Origin: Flexivirga oryzae
Lineage (GTDB): Bacteria; Actinomycetota; Actinomycetes; Actinomycetales; Dermatophilaceae
Direction of reading: 5' to 3'
Length of the DNA: 64,000 nt
Assembly: GCF_014190805.1 (NCBI RefSeq)
Contig: NZ_JACHVQ010000001.1
Location: 2,108,001 to 2,172,000, forward strand
Shown: piece by piece, positions 41,905 to 49,765 of the stretch
Numbering within the stretch: position 1 is the first letter of the stretch
Layout: every line of letters begins with the position of its first letter
Translations under genes and position numbers: made by a program
The notes under the pieces: model-generated
What the model was told of the DNA's origin: nothing
Database searches by the model: none
What the model saw: the letters and a program-made list of their open reading frames with translations, nothing else

Positions 41905-42938
41905 CCCACTCCCACGACCACCAACACGACCACGGACACCCCCACGATGATGGGCACGACCACAGCCACCCAGGTGGCCCGTGGTTTCGCTTCCGGCATG
42001 CCGTCTCCGACCTGACCGGTGCGCACTCGCACGACACCGCCGACCAGGTCGACGAGGCCCTGGAAGCCGACGCCCGCGGCCGGCGGGCATTGTGGATCAG
42101 CCTGGCCGCGTTGGCGGCAACCGCCATCCTGCAAGCCGTCGTGGTGGTCTTCACCGGATCCATCGCTTTGCTCGGCGACACCTTGCACAACGTGGCCGAC
42201 GCCGCGACCGCGATCCCGCTGCTCATCGCGTTCTGGCTGGCCAAACGACCCGCGAACGACCGCTACACCTATGGGTACGGGCGCGCCGAAGACCTCGCCG
42301 GCCTGTTCGTCGTCGCGATGATCACCCTGTCGAGTGTGCTGGCCGGGTGGGAAGCGATCAGCCGGCTGCTGAATCCGCGCGACGTGTCCCACCTGTGGGC
42401 GGTCGCGGCCGCCGGCGTTATTGGCTTCGCCGGCAACGAACTGGTCGCTCGATACCGTATCCGCGTCGGCCGCCAGATCGGATCCGCCGCTCTGGTCGCC
42501 GATGGGTTACATGCCCGCACCGACGGGTTCACCTCCCTGGCCGTCGTCGTCGGTGCAGCCGGCGTCGCGGCGGGGCTGCCCTGGGCCGACCCGGTCATCG
42601 GCCTGCTTATCGCGATCGCGATCCTCGGTGTGCTGCGCTCCGCCGTCAAGCAGGTCGGGGCGCGTCTGATGGATGCGGTCGACCCCGAACTGGTCGCCCG
42701 GGCACGCAGCGTCATCCTCGACACAAAGGGCGTTCTCGGGGTCCGGTCGGTCAGGTTGCGATGGATCGGCCACACCCTGCACGCCGAAGCCGACGTCACC
42801 ATCGCCGACGACATCTTCGTCGAAACCGCACACGACACCGCACATCGCACCGAACAACGCCTCACCACCCAAATCCCCCGACTCACCACCGCGCTGATCC
42901 ACGTCAGCCCACTACGAGCACACGAGCCGGCAAACTGA
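41901..42938 (+). CDS. Cation diffusion facilitator transporter with His-rich N-terminus
   Basis: The 345-residue protein begins with a His/Asp-rich metal-binding leader (MTHSHDHQHDHGHPHDDGHD). It then has six membrane helices with the CDF metal site motifs SIALLGDTLHNVADAATAIP and LVADGLHARTDGFTSLAV (HxxxD pairs), and a cytoplasmic C-terminal domain with RLRWIGHTLHAEADVTI. CDF proteins export Zn, Co, Cd or similar ions against protons. It is coupled to the ArsR gene before it. Confidence 0.92.
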   Translation: MTHSHDHQHDHGHPHDDGHDHSHPGGPWFRFRHAVSDLTGAHSHDTADQVDEALEADARGRRALWISLAALAATAILQAVVVVFTGSIALLGDTLHNVADAATAIPLLIAFWLAKRPANDRYTYGYGRAEDLAGLFVVAMITLSSVLAGWEAISRLLNPRDVSHLWAVAAAGVIGFAGNELVARYRIRVGRQIGSAALVADGLHARTDGFTSLAVVVGAAGVAAGLPWADPVIGLLIAIAILGVLRSAVKQVGARLMDAVDPELVARARSVILDTKGVLGVRSVRLRWIGHTLHAEADVTIADDIFVETAHDTAHRTEQRLTTQIPRLTTALIHVSPLRAHEPAN

Positions 42939-42956
42939 ACCAAACCGCTGAGGCGC

Positions 42957-42969
42957 TATCATCGTGATA
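42957..42969. promoter_or_regulatory. Palindrome TATCA-TCG-TGATA at an ArsR start
   Basis: A perfect palindrome lies immediately before and overlapping the first base of the ArsR start at 42969. Its AT-rich arms and place are those of an SmtB/CmtR-type operator. If the gene does start at 42969 the site would cover the start codon and the mRNA would be leaderless or nearly so. Confidence 0.65.
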
Positions 42970-43352
42970 TGGCGATGAATACGAAAGAGTTCGCAGCCAC
43001 CCATGCTGCCGGTGACGAGGTCGAGGCGTTGATGGCCGCGGCGTGCATGTTCAAAAGCCTGGGCGACCCGACCCGATTGGCGATCGTGCAGCACCTGGCG
43101 CTCGGGGAGCACCGAGTGGTGGACATGACTGCGCACCTGGGGTTGGCGCAGTCGACGGTCTCGGCGCATCTTGCTTGCCTGAAGGACTGTGATCTCGTCG
43201 CGTCCCGGCCCGTAGGTCGAGCCTCGATGTTCTCCTTGAAACACCCTGAGCTGCTGGATCTGCTCCGACAGGCCGAGGTGCTTCTGGGAGTGACCCGGGA
43301 CGCGGTGGCGCTGTGCCCGACCTACGGCTCGGCCGCAGCGGGGCCGCGGTGA
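42969..43352 (+). CDS. ArsR/SmtB-family metal repressor (CmtR-like)
   Basis: The 127-residue protein has ACMFKSLGDPTRLAIVQHLA, VVDMTAHLGLAQSTVSAHLA and CLKDCDLVASRPVGRASMFS. Cysteines in the recognition-helix neighbourhood (HLACLKDCD) recall CmtR, which senses Cd/Pb through Cys in that helix. It leads an operon with two cation diffusion facilitators; the stop overlaps the next GTG as GTGA. ATG 42975 is an alternative start. Confidence 0.87.
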   Translation: MAMNTKEFAATHAAGDEVEALMAAACMFKSLGDPTRLAIVQHLALGEHRVVDMTAHLGLAQSTVSAHLACLKDCDLVASRPVGRASMFSLKHPELLDLLRQAEVLLGVTRDAVALCPTYGSAAAGPR

Positions 43353-44101
43353 CCGCATCCACCGCGGTGGCCCCCGAGTCAGACCGGGCGCGGCTGGGTC
43401 GGCGGGCTCAACTGCTGGCGGCGGCCACCGTCGGATACAACCTGGTCGAAGCAGTGGTGGCGGTGTCCGCAGGCCGCGTCGCCGGATCGTCGGCCCTAGT
43501 CGGGTTCGGGCTGGACTCGGTGGTCGAGGTGTCCTCTGGGCTGATCATCTTGTGGCAGTTCCGCCACAAGATGCCCGAGTCCCGGGAAGCGCAGGCGCTG
43601 CGACTGATGGCCTTCGCGTTCTTCGCCCTGGCCGCCTACGTCACTGTCGACGCGGTCCGCACCCTTGCCGGGTCCGGCAGGCCGGATACCTCCATTGTCG
43701 GGGTGGTGCTGGCCGCGCTGTCGCTGGCGGTGATGCCTTTCCTGTCTTGGGCGCAACGAAGGACCGGGCGGGCGCTGGGTTCGGGCTCGGTAGTCGCGGA
43801 CTCCAAGCAAACCTTGCTGTGCACGTACCTGTCGGCAGTGCTGCTGGCCGGGCTGCTACTGAACGCCGGGTTCGGCTGGTGGTGGGCCGACCCGGTCGTG
43901 GGATTGGTCATCGCCGCCGTCGCCGCCCGCGAGGGCGTACAGGCCTGGCGCGGTGAGTCCTGCGGCTGCTCCCCGGTGCCCGGGGCCAGCGACGAGGACG
44001 CCGACCCCGCGACGTGCGGGTGCTCGCCGGGCTGTACCGACGCCTGCTGCCAACCGCAGACCACTGTCACCAACGCGCCCGCCGGTGGTGGGACCGCGTG
44101 A
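43349..44101 (+). CDS. Short cation transporter with Cys-rich C-terminus
   Basis: The 250-residue protein has about six membrane helices with CDF-like motifs (SSALVGFGLDSVVEVSSGLI and SVVADSKQTLLCTYLSAVLL) in which Asp replaces the second-site His. In place of a cytoplasmic domain it ends with a cysteine-rich tail (SCGCSPVPG, TCGCSPGCTDACCQPQ) that should bind soft metals. It starts at GTG 43349 overlapping the ArsR stop and its own stop overlaps the next GTG. Metal specificity is unknown; Cd or Pb would fit a CmtR-like partner. Confidence 0.85.
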   Translation: MTASTAVAPESDRARLGRRAQLLAAATVGYNLVEAVVAVSAGRVAGSSALVGFGLDSVVEVSSGLIILWQFRHKMPESREAQALRLMAFAFFALAAYVTVDAVRTLAGSGRPDTSIVGVVLAALSLAVMPFLSWAQRRTGRALGSGSVVADSKQTLLCTYLSAVLLAGLLLNAGFGWWWADPVVGLVIAAVAAREGVQAWRGESCGCSPVPGASDEDADPATCGCSPGCTDACCQPQTTVTNAPAGGGTA

Positions 44102-45107
44102 GTACCTCACCCCCCGACAAGGGCATGTGTGCCGGCGCCACACCCGACAACAGCGCCGGGCACGCGGTCGCCTGCTCGGGCGCCGGTGATGATCACGGGG
44201 CTGGTGGTGGTCACACGCACGGGGTGGCCGCGAATGCCGACCGGCGGTACCTGCGTGGGGCGCTGATCCTGCTGGCCCTGTTCATGGTCGGCGAGGTGAT
44301 CGTCGCGTTCGTGTCTGGGTCGCTGGCGCTGTTGTCCGATGCCGGGCACATGCTGTCCGACGTCGGTGCCATCGCCGCCGCGCTGTGGGCGATGCGACTG
44401 GCCGCCCGCCCCGCGAAGGGGGCGTGGACGTTCGGGTGGAAACGCGCCGAGATTCTGTCCGCGGCCGGCAACGGGATCACCTTGCTGGTGGTCTCCGGTG
44501 TGGTCGGCGTCGAGGCGATCCGACGCCTGATCAACCCGCCCACTGTCGAGGGTGGACCGGTCCTGGTCGTCGCCCTGGTCGGTGTCGCGGTCAACATCGG
44601 CGCCGCGTGGTTGCTGGCCCGGGCGAACCGGACCAGCCTGAACGTCGAGGGCGCCTACCAGCACATCCTGACCGACCTGTACGGGTTCATCGGCACCGTG
44701 ATCGCCGGGATCGTCATCCTGGTCACCGGATGGACCGCGCCGACGCCGTCGCGTCCCTGATCGTGGTCGCGCTGATGTTGCACGCCACCTGGGGGCTGCT
44801 ACGCGACTCCGGACGGGTGCTGCTGGAAGCAGCCCCCGAGGGGACCGACCTGAATGACATCCGCGCCCACCTGCTCGGGATCGAGCATGTCGTCGACGTG
44901 CATGACCTGCATGTCTGGACCGTGACCACCAACCTGCCCGCCCTGTCCGCGCATGTGGTCGTCGAGGACTCCTGTTTCACCGACGGGCACGCCCCGCAAC
45001 TGCTGGACCAGGTGCAGGCGTGCCTGGGCGGGCACTTCGATGTCGAGCACTCCACGTTCCAACTCGAACCGGCCGCACATGTCACGCACGAGCCCGGAAC
45101 CCACTGA
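44098..45107 (+). pseudogene. czcD: CzcD-type cation diffusion facilitator with a one-base frameshift
   Basis: The first part, from GTG 44098, has a His-rich leader and motifs SLALLSDAGHMLSDVGAIAA, KRAEILSAAGNGITLLVV and HILTDLYGFIGTVIAGIVIL with the HxxxD metal sites. It stops at 44760 after VTGWTAPTPSRP. The next frame continues DAVASLIVVALMLHATWGLL and a normal C-terminal domain (VVDVHDLHVWTVTTNLPALS) to 45107. One missing C at about 44735 (ACC-CGC-GCC expected) explains it. So either a recent single-base deletion or a sequence error splits an otherwise normal zinc/cobalt/cadmium exporter. Confidence 0.85.
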
Positions 45108-45131
45108 GCAAACGACGGTTTGGAAGGAAGC

Positions 45132-45827
45132 ATGACCATTGACGACCCTGCGGGTTCGCTCGATTTGGCGCGGAGTCCGCGAGCCGGGCGAGCGGGTGCC
45201 GCGGCGCGGTCTGGCGGTACTTCTGCTCGCGCATGGGTGCTGGCATTGGGGTGCGTCGCGTCAGCGGTTGTAGCAGTCTTGTTAGCGGGCGTCGTTGGTT
45301 ACCGCGCGGGCGACGCGGTGCCGGGCAACGACAGCGCTGAGGCAGGCTTCGCCAGGGATATGCAGGTACACCACGCGCAGGCCGTCCAGATGGCCTTCAT
45401 CATCCGGGACAAGAGCAAGAATCCAACGATCAAGACGATCGCCTTCGACATCATCAACACCCAGCAGCAACAGGCCGGCCAGATGTTCGGATGGCTCGAG
45501 CAATGGCGGTTACCTCAGGCGGCAACACAGCAACCGATGTCCTGGATGCCGACGACTCACGTCGGTCAGGCAACGACACATCGGGGTGCAAGTATGCCCG
45601 GGATGGCATCGCAGTCGCAGCTCACCCAGCTGCGATCCCTCATTGGCCCCGCCGCGGACCGGCGTTTCCTGACACTGATGATCGCCCACCACCGTGGCGG
45701 AGTCACGATGGCCGAAGCCATCCAGCCGCTCACCGGCAACGCCGCCGTCAACACTCTCGCGGCCGCGATCGAGACGTCGCAACGAGCCGAGATTGCTCAG
45801 ATGACCCGGTTGCGCGCCACGCTGTGA
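45132..45827 (+). CDS. DUF305 family membrane-anchored protein
   Basis: One N-terminal membrane helix (LALGCVASAVVAVLLAGVVG) anchors an extracellular domain with the DUF305 hallmarks FARDMQVHHAQAVQMA, MFGWLEQWRLP, and RFLTLMIAHHRGGVTMAEA. The paired HH motifs and Met-rich middle suggest copper binding, and such proteins are common in copper clusters. ATG 45132 follows GGAAGGAAG. It is downstream of the CDF genes in the same direction. Confidence 0.9.
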   Translation: MTIDDPAGSLDLARSPRAGRAGAAARSGGTSARAWVLALGCVASAVVAVLLAGVVGYRAGDAVPGNDSAEAGFARDMQVHHAQAVQMAFIIRDKSKNPTIKTIAFDIINTQQQQAGQMFGWLEQWRLPQAATQQPMSWMPTTHVGQATTHRGASMPGMASQSQLTQLRSLIGPAADRRFLTLMIAHHRGGVTMAEAIQPLTGNAAVNTLAAAIETSQRAEIAQMTRLRATL

Positions 45828-45919
45828 CGCTGGCCAGCTGGGCGGAGCTCCCGGCCGGCGCGCACAACGTCAAGTCAGTGCGCGAGCCATCACGTACCCG
45901 GCCGAATCCGAGGCGTCGG

Positions 45920-46546
45920 TCAGCTCGCTGGGGACCCGGTGCCGCCGGTGCAAGGTGCGCCGGGCTCGGGAGTCTGAGGACCCTGCTTGTATTTGGTGAC
46001 GAACGCCTTCAGCCGCTTATCGGTCGCGTTCGGCAGTCGTAGCTGAACACCCCACGCGGACGCGACCACTGGTGCCGGCAAACCTGGGTACGGCGAAAGG
46101 GTCAGGTATGTCTGCCCACCGACGAGTTCCCGTAAGGCCTTGACTTGTGTGGCGGGCAGCGATGGTTGGTAGGTGATCCAAACGGCCCCGTGCTCCAGGT
46201 CGTGGACGGCGTTCTCGTTTCGCACGGGTGCGGTGTAGATGCCGCAGTTCAACCAGGTGGGGTCGTGGTCGCCTCCGACCGGGGGCGTCTGCGGGTACCG
46301 CACTGTGGTGGTGACGTGGCCGGGTCGGGACACCGGGTACGTCTTGACCGCCCCCAGAGATACCTGCGCGGGCCGGTTGGCAAGCACGGCCCACGACGCC
46401 CCGCCGCCCACGATGACCAGGATTGCGACGACGGCTCCGACCCATGTCATCGTGCGTCGGCGGGACCGCCGGCTCTGTTGTCGGCGGAGCTGGTCCAGGC
46501 GAAGCTGTCGGGCGCTCATGTCAGCGTTGGTTTTCCGTGGTGTCAT
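45920..46546 (-). CDS. DUF3105 family membrane protein
   Basis: The 208-residue protein has a basic N-terminus, one membrane helix (VGAVVAILVIVGGGASWAVL) and the DUF3105 core: TPPVGGDHDPTWLNCGIYTA, VHDLEHGAVWITYQP, and SAWGVQLRLPNATDKRLKAF. The His and Cys residues of the core (GGDHD, LNCG, DLEHG) suggest a metal site outside the cell. Function is unknown in the family. It is co-directional with the next upstream BNR-repeat gene. Confidence 0.9.
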   Translation of the reverse strand: MTPRKTNADMSARQLRLDQLRRQQSRRSRRRTMTWVGAVVAILVIVGGGASWAVLANRPAQVSLGAVKTYPVSRPGHVTTTVRYPQTPPVGGDHDPTWLNCGIYTAPVRNENAVHDLEHGAVWITYQPSLPATQVKALRELVGGQTYLTLSPYPGLPAPVVASAWGVQLRLPNATDKRLKAFVTKYKQGPQTPEPGAPCTGGTGSPAS

Positions 46547-46645
46547 TGCGTTGGGTCTCTCGTGTCGATCGTCAGTTGGTGCGGTAGGCGGTGGTTCGCT
46601 GCGCCGGCCGGTCGCTCTTGCGGGTTCCTGGCGCCTGCTTCGCCG

Positions 46646-47584
46646 TCAGCCATCGGTGGGTGGCGCCGACTTGTCAGCTTCTGACCATGTCTTCCCTTGA
46701 TCGCGACTGGCATAGATCACCGCACGCTGGTCCCGCAGAACCCCAGCCAGCAGCGTGCTGCGGGAGCCGAAGGTGACGGCAGAGGTTCCAGCTGGAACGC
46801 TGAACGGCTGCCAGGTGGCTCCGTCGTTACTGCTGGTGGCAGCACCTGTCATACCAATGACGACCAGCTGGCGGTGGTCGGCAGGGTTCCACGCGACGGC
46901 CATCGCGCCAACCGGGCCGCCGGTCGGACGCCAGGTGCGGCCGCCGTCAACGGTGCGCATCAGCCCGGTTGCCATGTCGGGTGCGAAGGCGTGGGAGGGG
47001 TTCTTCGGGTCCACCAAGATGGTGCCCATGAAGCTTTGCCCTTGGCGTGCATTGCGCAGCTCCCAGGTGTGGCCGCCGTCTGCGGAGGCGAACAGACCGG
47101 CTTGCGGGGATCCCAAATAGATCACTGTTCCCTCCCCGCCGAGGGAGTGCACGTCAGAGACTGGCGCCGCGACCTTGGTGAATGTGGTTCCTTCATCCAC
47201 CGAACGGAACAGACCCGGGTGACCACCGACGAGCAGGCTGCTCCCTGAGGCGGCCCAGCCCATCGCATCAGCGCCGGCCAACGATGCTATCGGTCGCAGG
47301 TGCTGGCCACCGTCGGTGGAGGTGACCACGGCGTCATGACCTCCTACATACAGCTTGCCGGCGTCGAAAAAGACCGTGTGCAGGTCTCCGCCGATCTGTG
47401 CGCCCGCGCCCGTCTGGCTGTCAGCCGCCGACCGAGACTTCGGCGCTGCGAACGTCAGGGCTGCTACCCCGGTGACAATCACGAGTACTACGCCGATCGC
47501 CAGCCACATCCAGTTGCGGGTCCGGCCGCCGGTCGTGGCCGCGAAGGTCGTCGGGATGTTTCGCTTGAGATGAGGCACGCGCAC
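46646..47584 (-). CDS. Exported BNR-repeat (sialidase-like propeller) protein
   Basis: After a membrane helix (WLAIGVVLVIVTGVAALTF) the 312-residue protein has repeated Asp-box motifs: STDGGQHLRPIASL, SVDEGTTFTKV, SADGGHTWEL, TVDGGRTWRPTGGP, SNDGATWQPF and SRDQGKTWSE. This makes a beta-propeller like the F510_1955 'glycosylhydrolase' group found with actinobacterial copper genes. No catalytic residues of sialidases can be claimed. It is divergent from blaI with operator-like repeats between. Confidence 0.88.
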   Translation of the reverse strand: MRVPHLKRNIPTTFAATTGGRTRNWMWLAIGVVLVIVTGVAALTFAAPKSRSAADSQTGAGAQIGGDLHTVFFDAGKLYVGGHDAVVTSTDGGQHLRPIASLAGADAMGWAASGSSLLVGGHPGLFRSVDEGTTFTKVAAPVSDVHSLGGEGTVIYLGSPQAGLFASADGGHTWELRNARQGQSFMGTILVDPKNPSHAFAPDMATGLMRTVDGGRTWRPTGGPVGAMAVAWNPADHRQLVVIGMTGAATSSNDGATWQPFSVPAGTSAVTFGSRSTLLAGVLRDQRAVIYASRDQGKTWSEADKSAPPTDG

Positions 47585-47590
47585 ACTCTA

Positions 47591-47644
47591 CTAGGCTAAT
47601 TAGGAAGTGCTTGGCGGGTCGGCGCTCCTGCCTAAGTCGCTTAG
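47591..47644. promoter_or_regulatory. Two CTAA-N5-TTAG operator-like sites
   Basis: CTAA-GTCGC-TTAG (47632-47644) lies within the perfect palindrome CCTAAG-TCG-CTTAGG (47631-47645). CTAG-GCTAA-TTAG (47591-47603) is the same with one mismatch. Both lie between the BNR gene and blaI, with a third copy near 49106. They are probably BlaI/CopY-type operators controlling both directions. Confidence 0.7.
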
Positions 47645-47687
47645 GATGTGCGCCAGAAGTCATACGACTGGAGAAGGAGTCCTGCAG

Positions 47688-48077
47688 ATGCCGCGCTTTG
47701 GCGACCTGGAGGCCGCGATCATGGACCAAGTGTGGGCGCTCGGCGACCCGGTCCGAGTCCGGGATGTGCTGGAGGAACTCCAGCGCAGCCCGGTGCCGGC
47801 ATACACGACGGTGCAGACGGTGATGGACATCCTCTTTCGCAAGGGATGGCTGACCCGACGCAAGCGCGGGCGGGTCAACCTGTACGCCGCCGCGGCCAGC
47901 AGGGAGGACTATGTCGCACAGCTAATGGGTGAGGCCCTCGCCGAGGCCAAGGACCGCTCGGCCGTACTGGTGCGGCTGGTGGGGGAAATGGACCCCGTCG
48001 AGTCTGCCGAACTTCGCACGCTGCTCGAGGCCGCCCGCTCCGACCGCTCAGATCCTGATTCCGAGGGGGCACAGTGA
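47688..48077 (+). CDS. BlaI/MecI/CopY-family repressor
   Basis: The 129-residue winged-helix protein has FGDLEAAIMDQVWALGDPVR, VPAYTTVQTVMDILFRKGWL and TRRKRGRVNLYAAAASREDY, the BlaI/CopY pattern. GAGAAGGAG lies eight bases before ATG 47688. It overlaps the M56 peptidase gene as GTGA, the usual BlaI-BlaR1-like pair. In actinobacteria such pairs occur with copper and respiratory genes, not only beta-lactamase. Confidence 0.9.
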   Translation: MPRFGDLEAAIMDQVWALGDPVRVRDVLEELQRSPVPAYTTVQTVMDILFRKGWLTRRKRGRVNLYAAAASREDYVAQLMGEALAEAKDRSAVLVRLVGEMDPVESAELRTLLEAARSDRSDPDSEGAQ

Positions 48078-49063
48078 CCACGGCGGTAGTTCTGTTGAGT
48101 TATGCCGCCATGGCCGCAATGGTCGGCCCTTGGATGCTCTTGACCGGCTGCTGGAGCGACCGGGCGCCGCGACTGGCAATTGTTGCGTGGCAATGCCTGA
48201 CCGTGTCCGTCGTGGCAGCGGTTGCCCTGGCCGGCGTCGCCCTGCTGATCCCCACCGCCAGTGTCAGCGGAGGCCTCGCAGAATTACTGCGCGCATGCGC
48301 GATGGCGTTGAGCGCCCAGTACTCGTCGCCCGGCGGAGCGGCAGCCGCCGCCACAGGGGCAATCCTGATGACAACCGTCCTGGGACGGCTGGCCTGGTGC
48401 CTCACCGTCGTGTTGGCGGACGCGCGCCGCCGCAGGTCCCGTCATCGAACCGCCCTGGACCTGGTCGGCACGACGGTTCCTGGTCTGGATGCCGTGGTGC
48501 TGAGCGCCGACCAGCCAGCGGTGTACTGCCTGCCCGGGCGCCATCGGCGGATCGTCGTCACTTCGGGCGCATTGCGGCTCCTGACCGAGGAGCAACTCAC
48601 GCTGGTTCTTCGCCATGAGCAAGCCCACGCCCGGCAGCGGCACGATCTGGTTCTCGCGTGGTCACAGACGACCGCAAAGGCGTTCCCTCGGGTGCCACTG
48701 TTCGCGACTGCCCGTGCCGAGAGCGCGCGGTTGGTTGAACTACTAGCCGACGACGTGGCCATCGGCCACGACGGGAACCGTCTCGCCCTCGCTGACGCCC
48801 TCTTGACACTGAGCAGCGCGTCCGCGCCAGTTGCGGCTTTGGCTGCGGGCGGCTCGACCGCCGGGGCGAGGGTCCGTCGTCTCATCAACCCGCGCAGACC
48901 GCTAGGCCGCCTCGGCGCGGGTCTGGTCGCCTCGGCGGCCATCGGGATGCTGCTATTGCCGGTAGCGGTGGCAGTAGGTCCGGCAGCGTCGGCGACCCAG
49001 ATGGATTACTGCCCAACTGGCACGCCCGCAGCTGCCGCCTCGATGCACAGCACGGCCGACTGA
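48074..49063 (+). CDS. M56-family membrane metallopeptidase
   Basis: The 329-residue protein has three or four N-terminal membrane helices, then the zinc motif in VLRHEQAHARQRHDLVLAWS (HExxH), LVELLADDVAIGHDGNRLAL with the third ligand region, and a final membrane helix. It is a short BlaR1/MecR1 relative without the penicillin-binding sensor domain. It should cleave or relieve the BlaI-type repressor encoded just before it, on a signal that is not evident. Confidence 0.9.
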   Translation: MTTAVVLLSYAAMAAMVGPWMLLTGCWSDRAPRLAIVAWQCLTVSVVAAVALAGVALLIPTASVSGGLAELLRACAMALSAQYSSPGGAAAAATGAILMTTVLGRLAWCLTVVLADARRRRSRHRTALDLVGTTVPGLDAVVLSADQPAVYCLPGRHRRIVVTSGALRLLTEEQLTLVLRHEQAHARQRHDLVLAWSQTTAKAFPRVPLFATARAESARLVELLADDVAIGHDGNRLALADALLTLSSASAPVAALAAGGSTAGARVRRLINPRRPLGRLGAGLVASAAIGMLLLPVAVAVGPAASATQMDYCPTGTPAAAASMHSTAD

Positions 49064-49105
49064 CGGACTCGTGCCGCTGGCTGTGGGCGTCGTTCCCGAT
49101 TACTA

Positions 49106-49118
49106 CTAACCTCCTTAG
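49106..49118. promoter_or_regulatory. Third CTAA-N5-TTAG site
   Basis: CTAA-CCTCC-TTAG lies 50 bases before the small membrane protein gene at 49168 and matches the two sites before blaI. This suggests the small-protein, lgt and cytochrome-c genes form part of the BlaI regulon. Confidence 0.6.
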
Positions 49119-49167
49119 GTGTTTCGTATATGGTGCTTGCGTAAACGACTCATGGAGAGGCTCAGCG

Positions 49168-49386
49168 ATGAATTGGTTGTACGCCCTACCAGTCCTGGCA
49201 TGTCCCGTTGGGATGGGGCTGATGATGTGGCTGATGATGCGCCCGGGGCGGTCCCAGAGCCCCAGTGCCGACCCAGTGTCAGGCACGGAGATCGAGCAGC
49301 TGCGCGCCGAGGTCAGCCGGTTGCGGCAATCCCAATTCGGCGACTACCCACCGCATGGCGATGGCGTCCTGCTGGACAAGCGCTAG
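49168..49386 (+). CDS. Small single-helix membrane protein
   Basis: The 72-residue protein has an N-terminal membrane helix with a Met-rich end (LACPVGMGLMMWLMMRPGR), then a charged coiled-coil-like stretch (SGTEIEQLRAEVSRLRQSQF). A GAGAGG-type ribosome site precedes ATG 49168. Such Met/Cys-rich small proteins often go with copper-handling genes. The family is not recognised. Confidence 0.7.
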   Translation: MNWLYALPVLACPVGMGLMMWLMMRPGRSQSPSADPVSGTEIEQLRAEVSRLRQSQFGDYPPHGDGVLLDKR

Positions 49387-49521
49387 AAGCCCTCCAACAA
49401 CCTGGTCCGCAGCCCTAGCCGAGCGAAACACGTGGGTTACGCGTATGGCGCACCCGGCTTCCGCGCGCCCCGGTGCCCTCTTCGACGACAGCACACACAC
49501 CCCAGACTGGAGCGATCTCGG

Positions 49522-49761
49522 ATGCCCGACACCCCACCTGCCGCGCCGTCGATGCCTGCCCGGTGGCGACGGCACCGGCGGCTCGTGCGTCTTGGCCAGG
49601 CGCTGATGCTCCTCGGCCTCGTCATCGCGGCCGTGCACGCGGTGATGCATATGGCCGGCAACCCGTCCGGTTGGACCGACCTGACCGTCGGCTACCCCAC
49701 CGCCGCTGTCGTTGCGTTCGCAGGGGCCATCCTTGCCGGCCGGGCGGAGCCGAAGGCGTGA
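49522..49761 (+). CDS. Small two-helix membrane protein
   Basis: The 79-residue protein has two hydrophobic segments (LGQALMLLGLVIAAVHAVMH and TAAVVAFAGAILAGRAEP) joined by a short loop MAGNPSGWTDLTVGYP. The His/Met-rich loop (HAVMHMAG) faces the outside if the N-terminus is inside. I do not recognise the family. It lies four bases before lgt, so it is in the same operon. Confidence 0.65.
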   Translation: MPDTPPAAPSMPARWRRHRRLVRLGQALMLLGLVIAAVHAVMHMAGNPSGWTDLTVGYPTAAVVAFAGAILAGRAEPKA

Positions 49762-49765
49762 ACCG

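Noticed and set aside
47688..49063. Beta-lactam resistance regulator pair
   Set aside because: The M56 protein lacks a penicillin-binding sensor domain and no beta-lactamase is nearby; context is copper and cytochrome genes.
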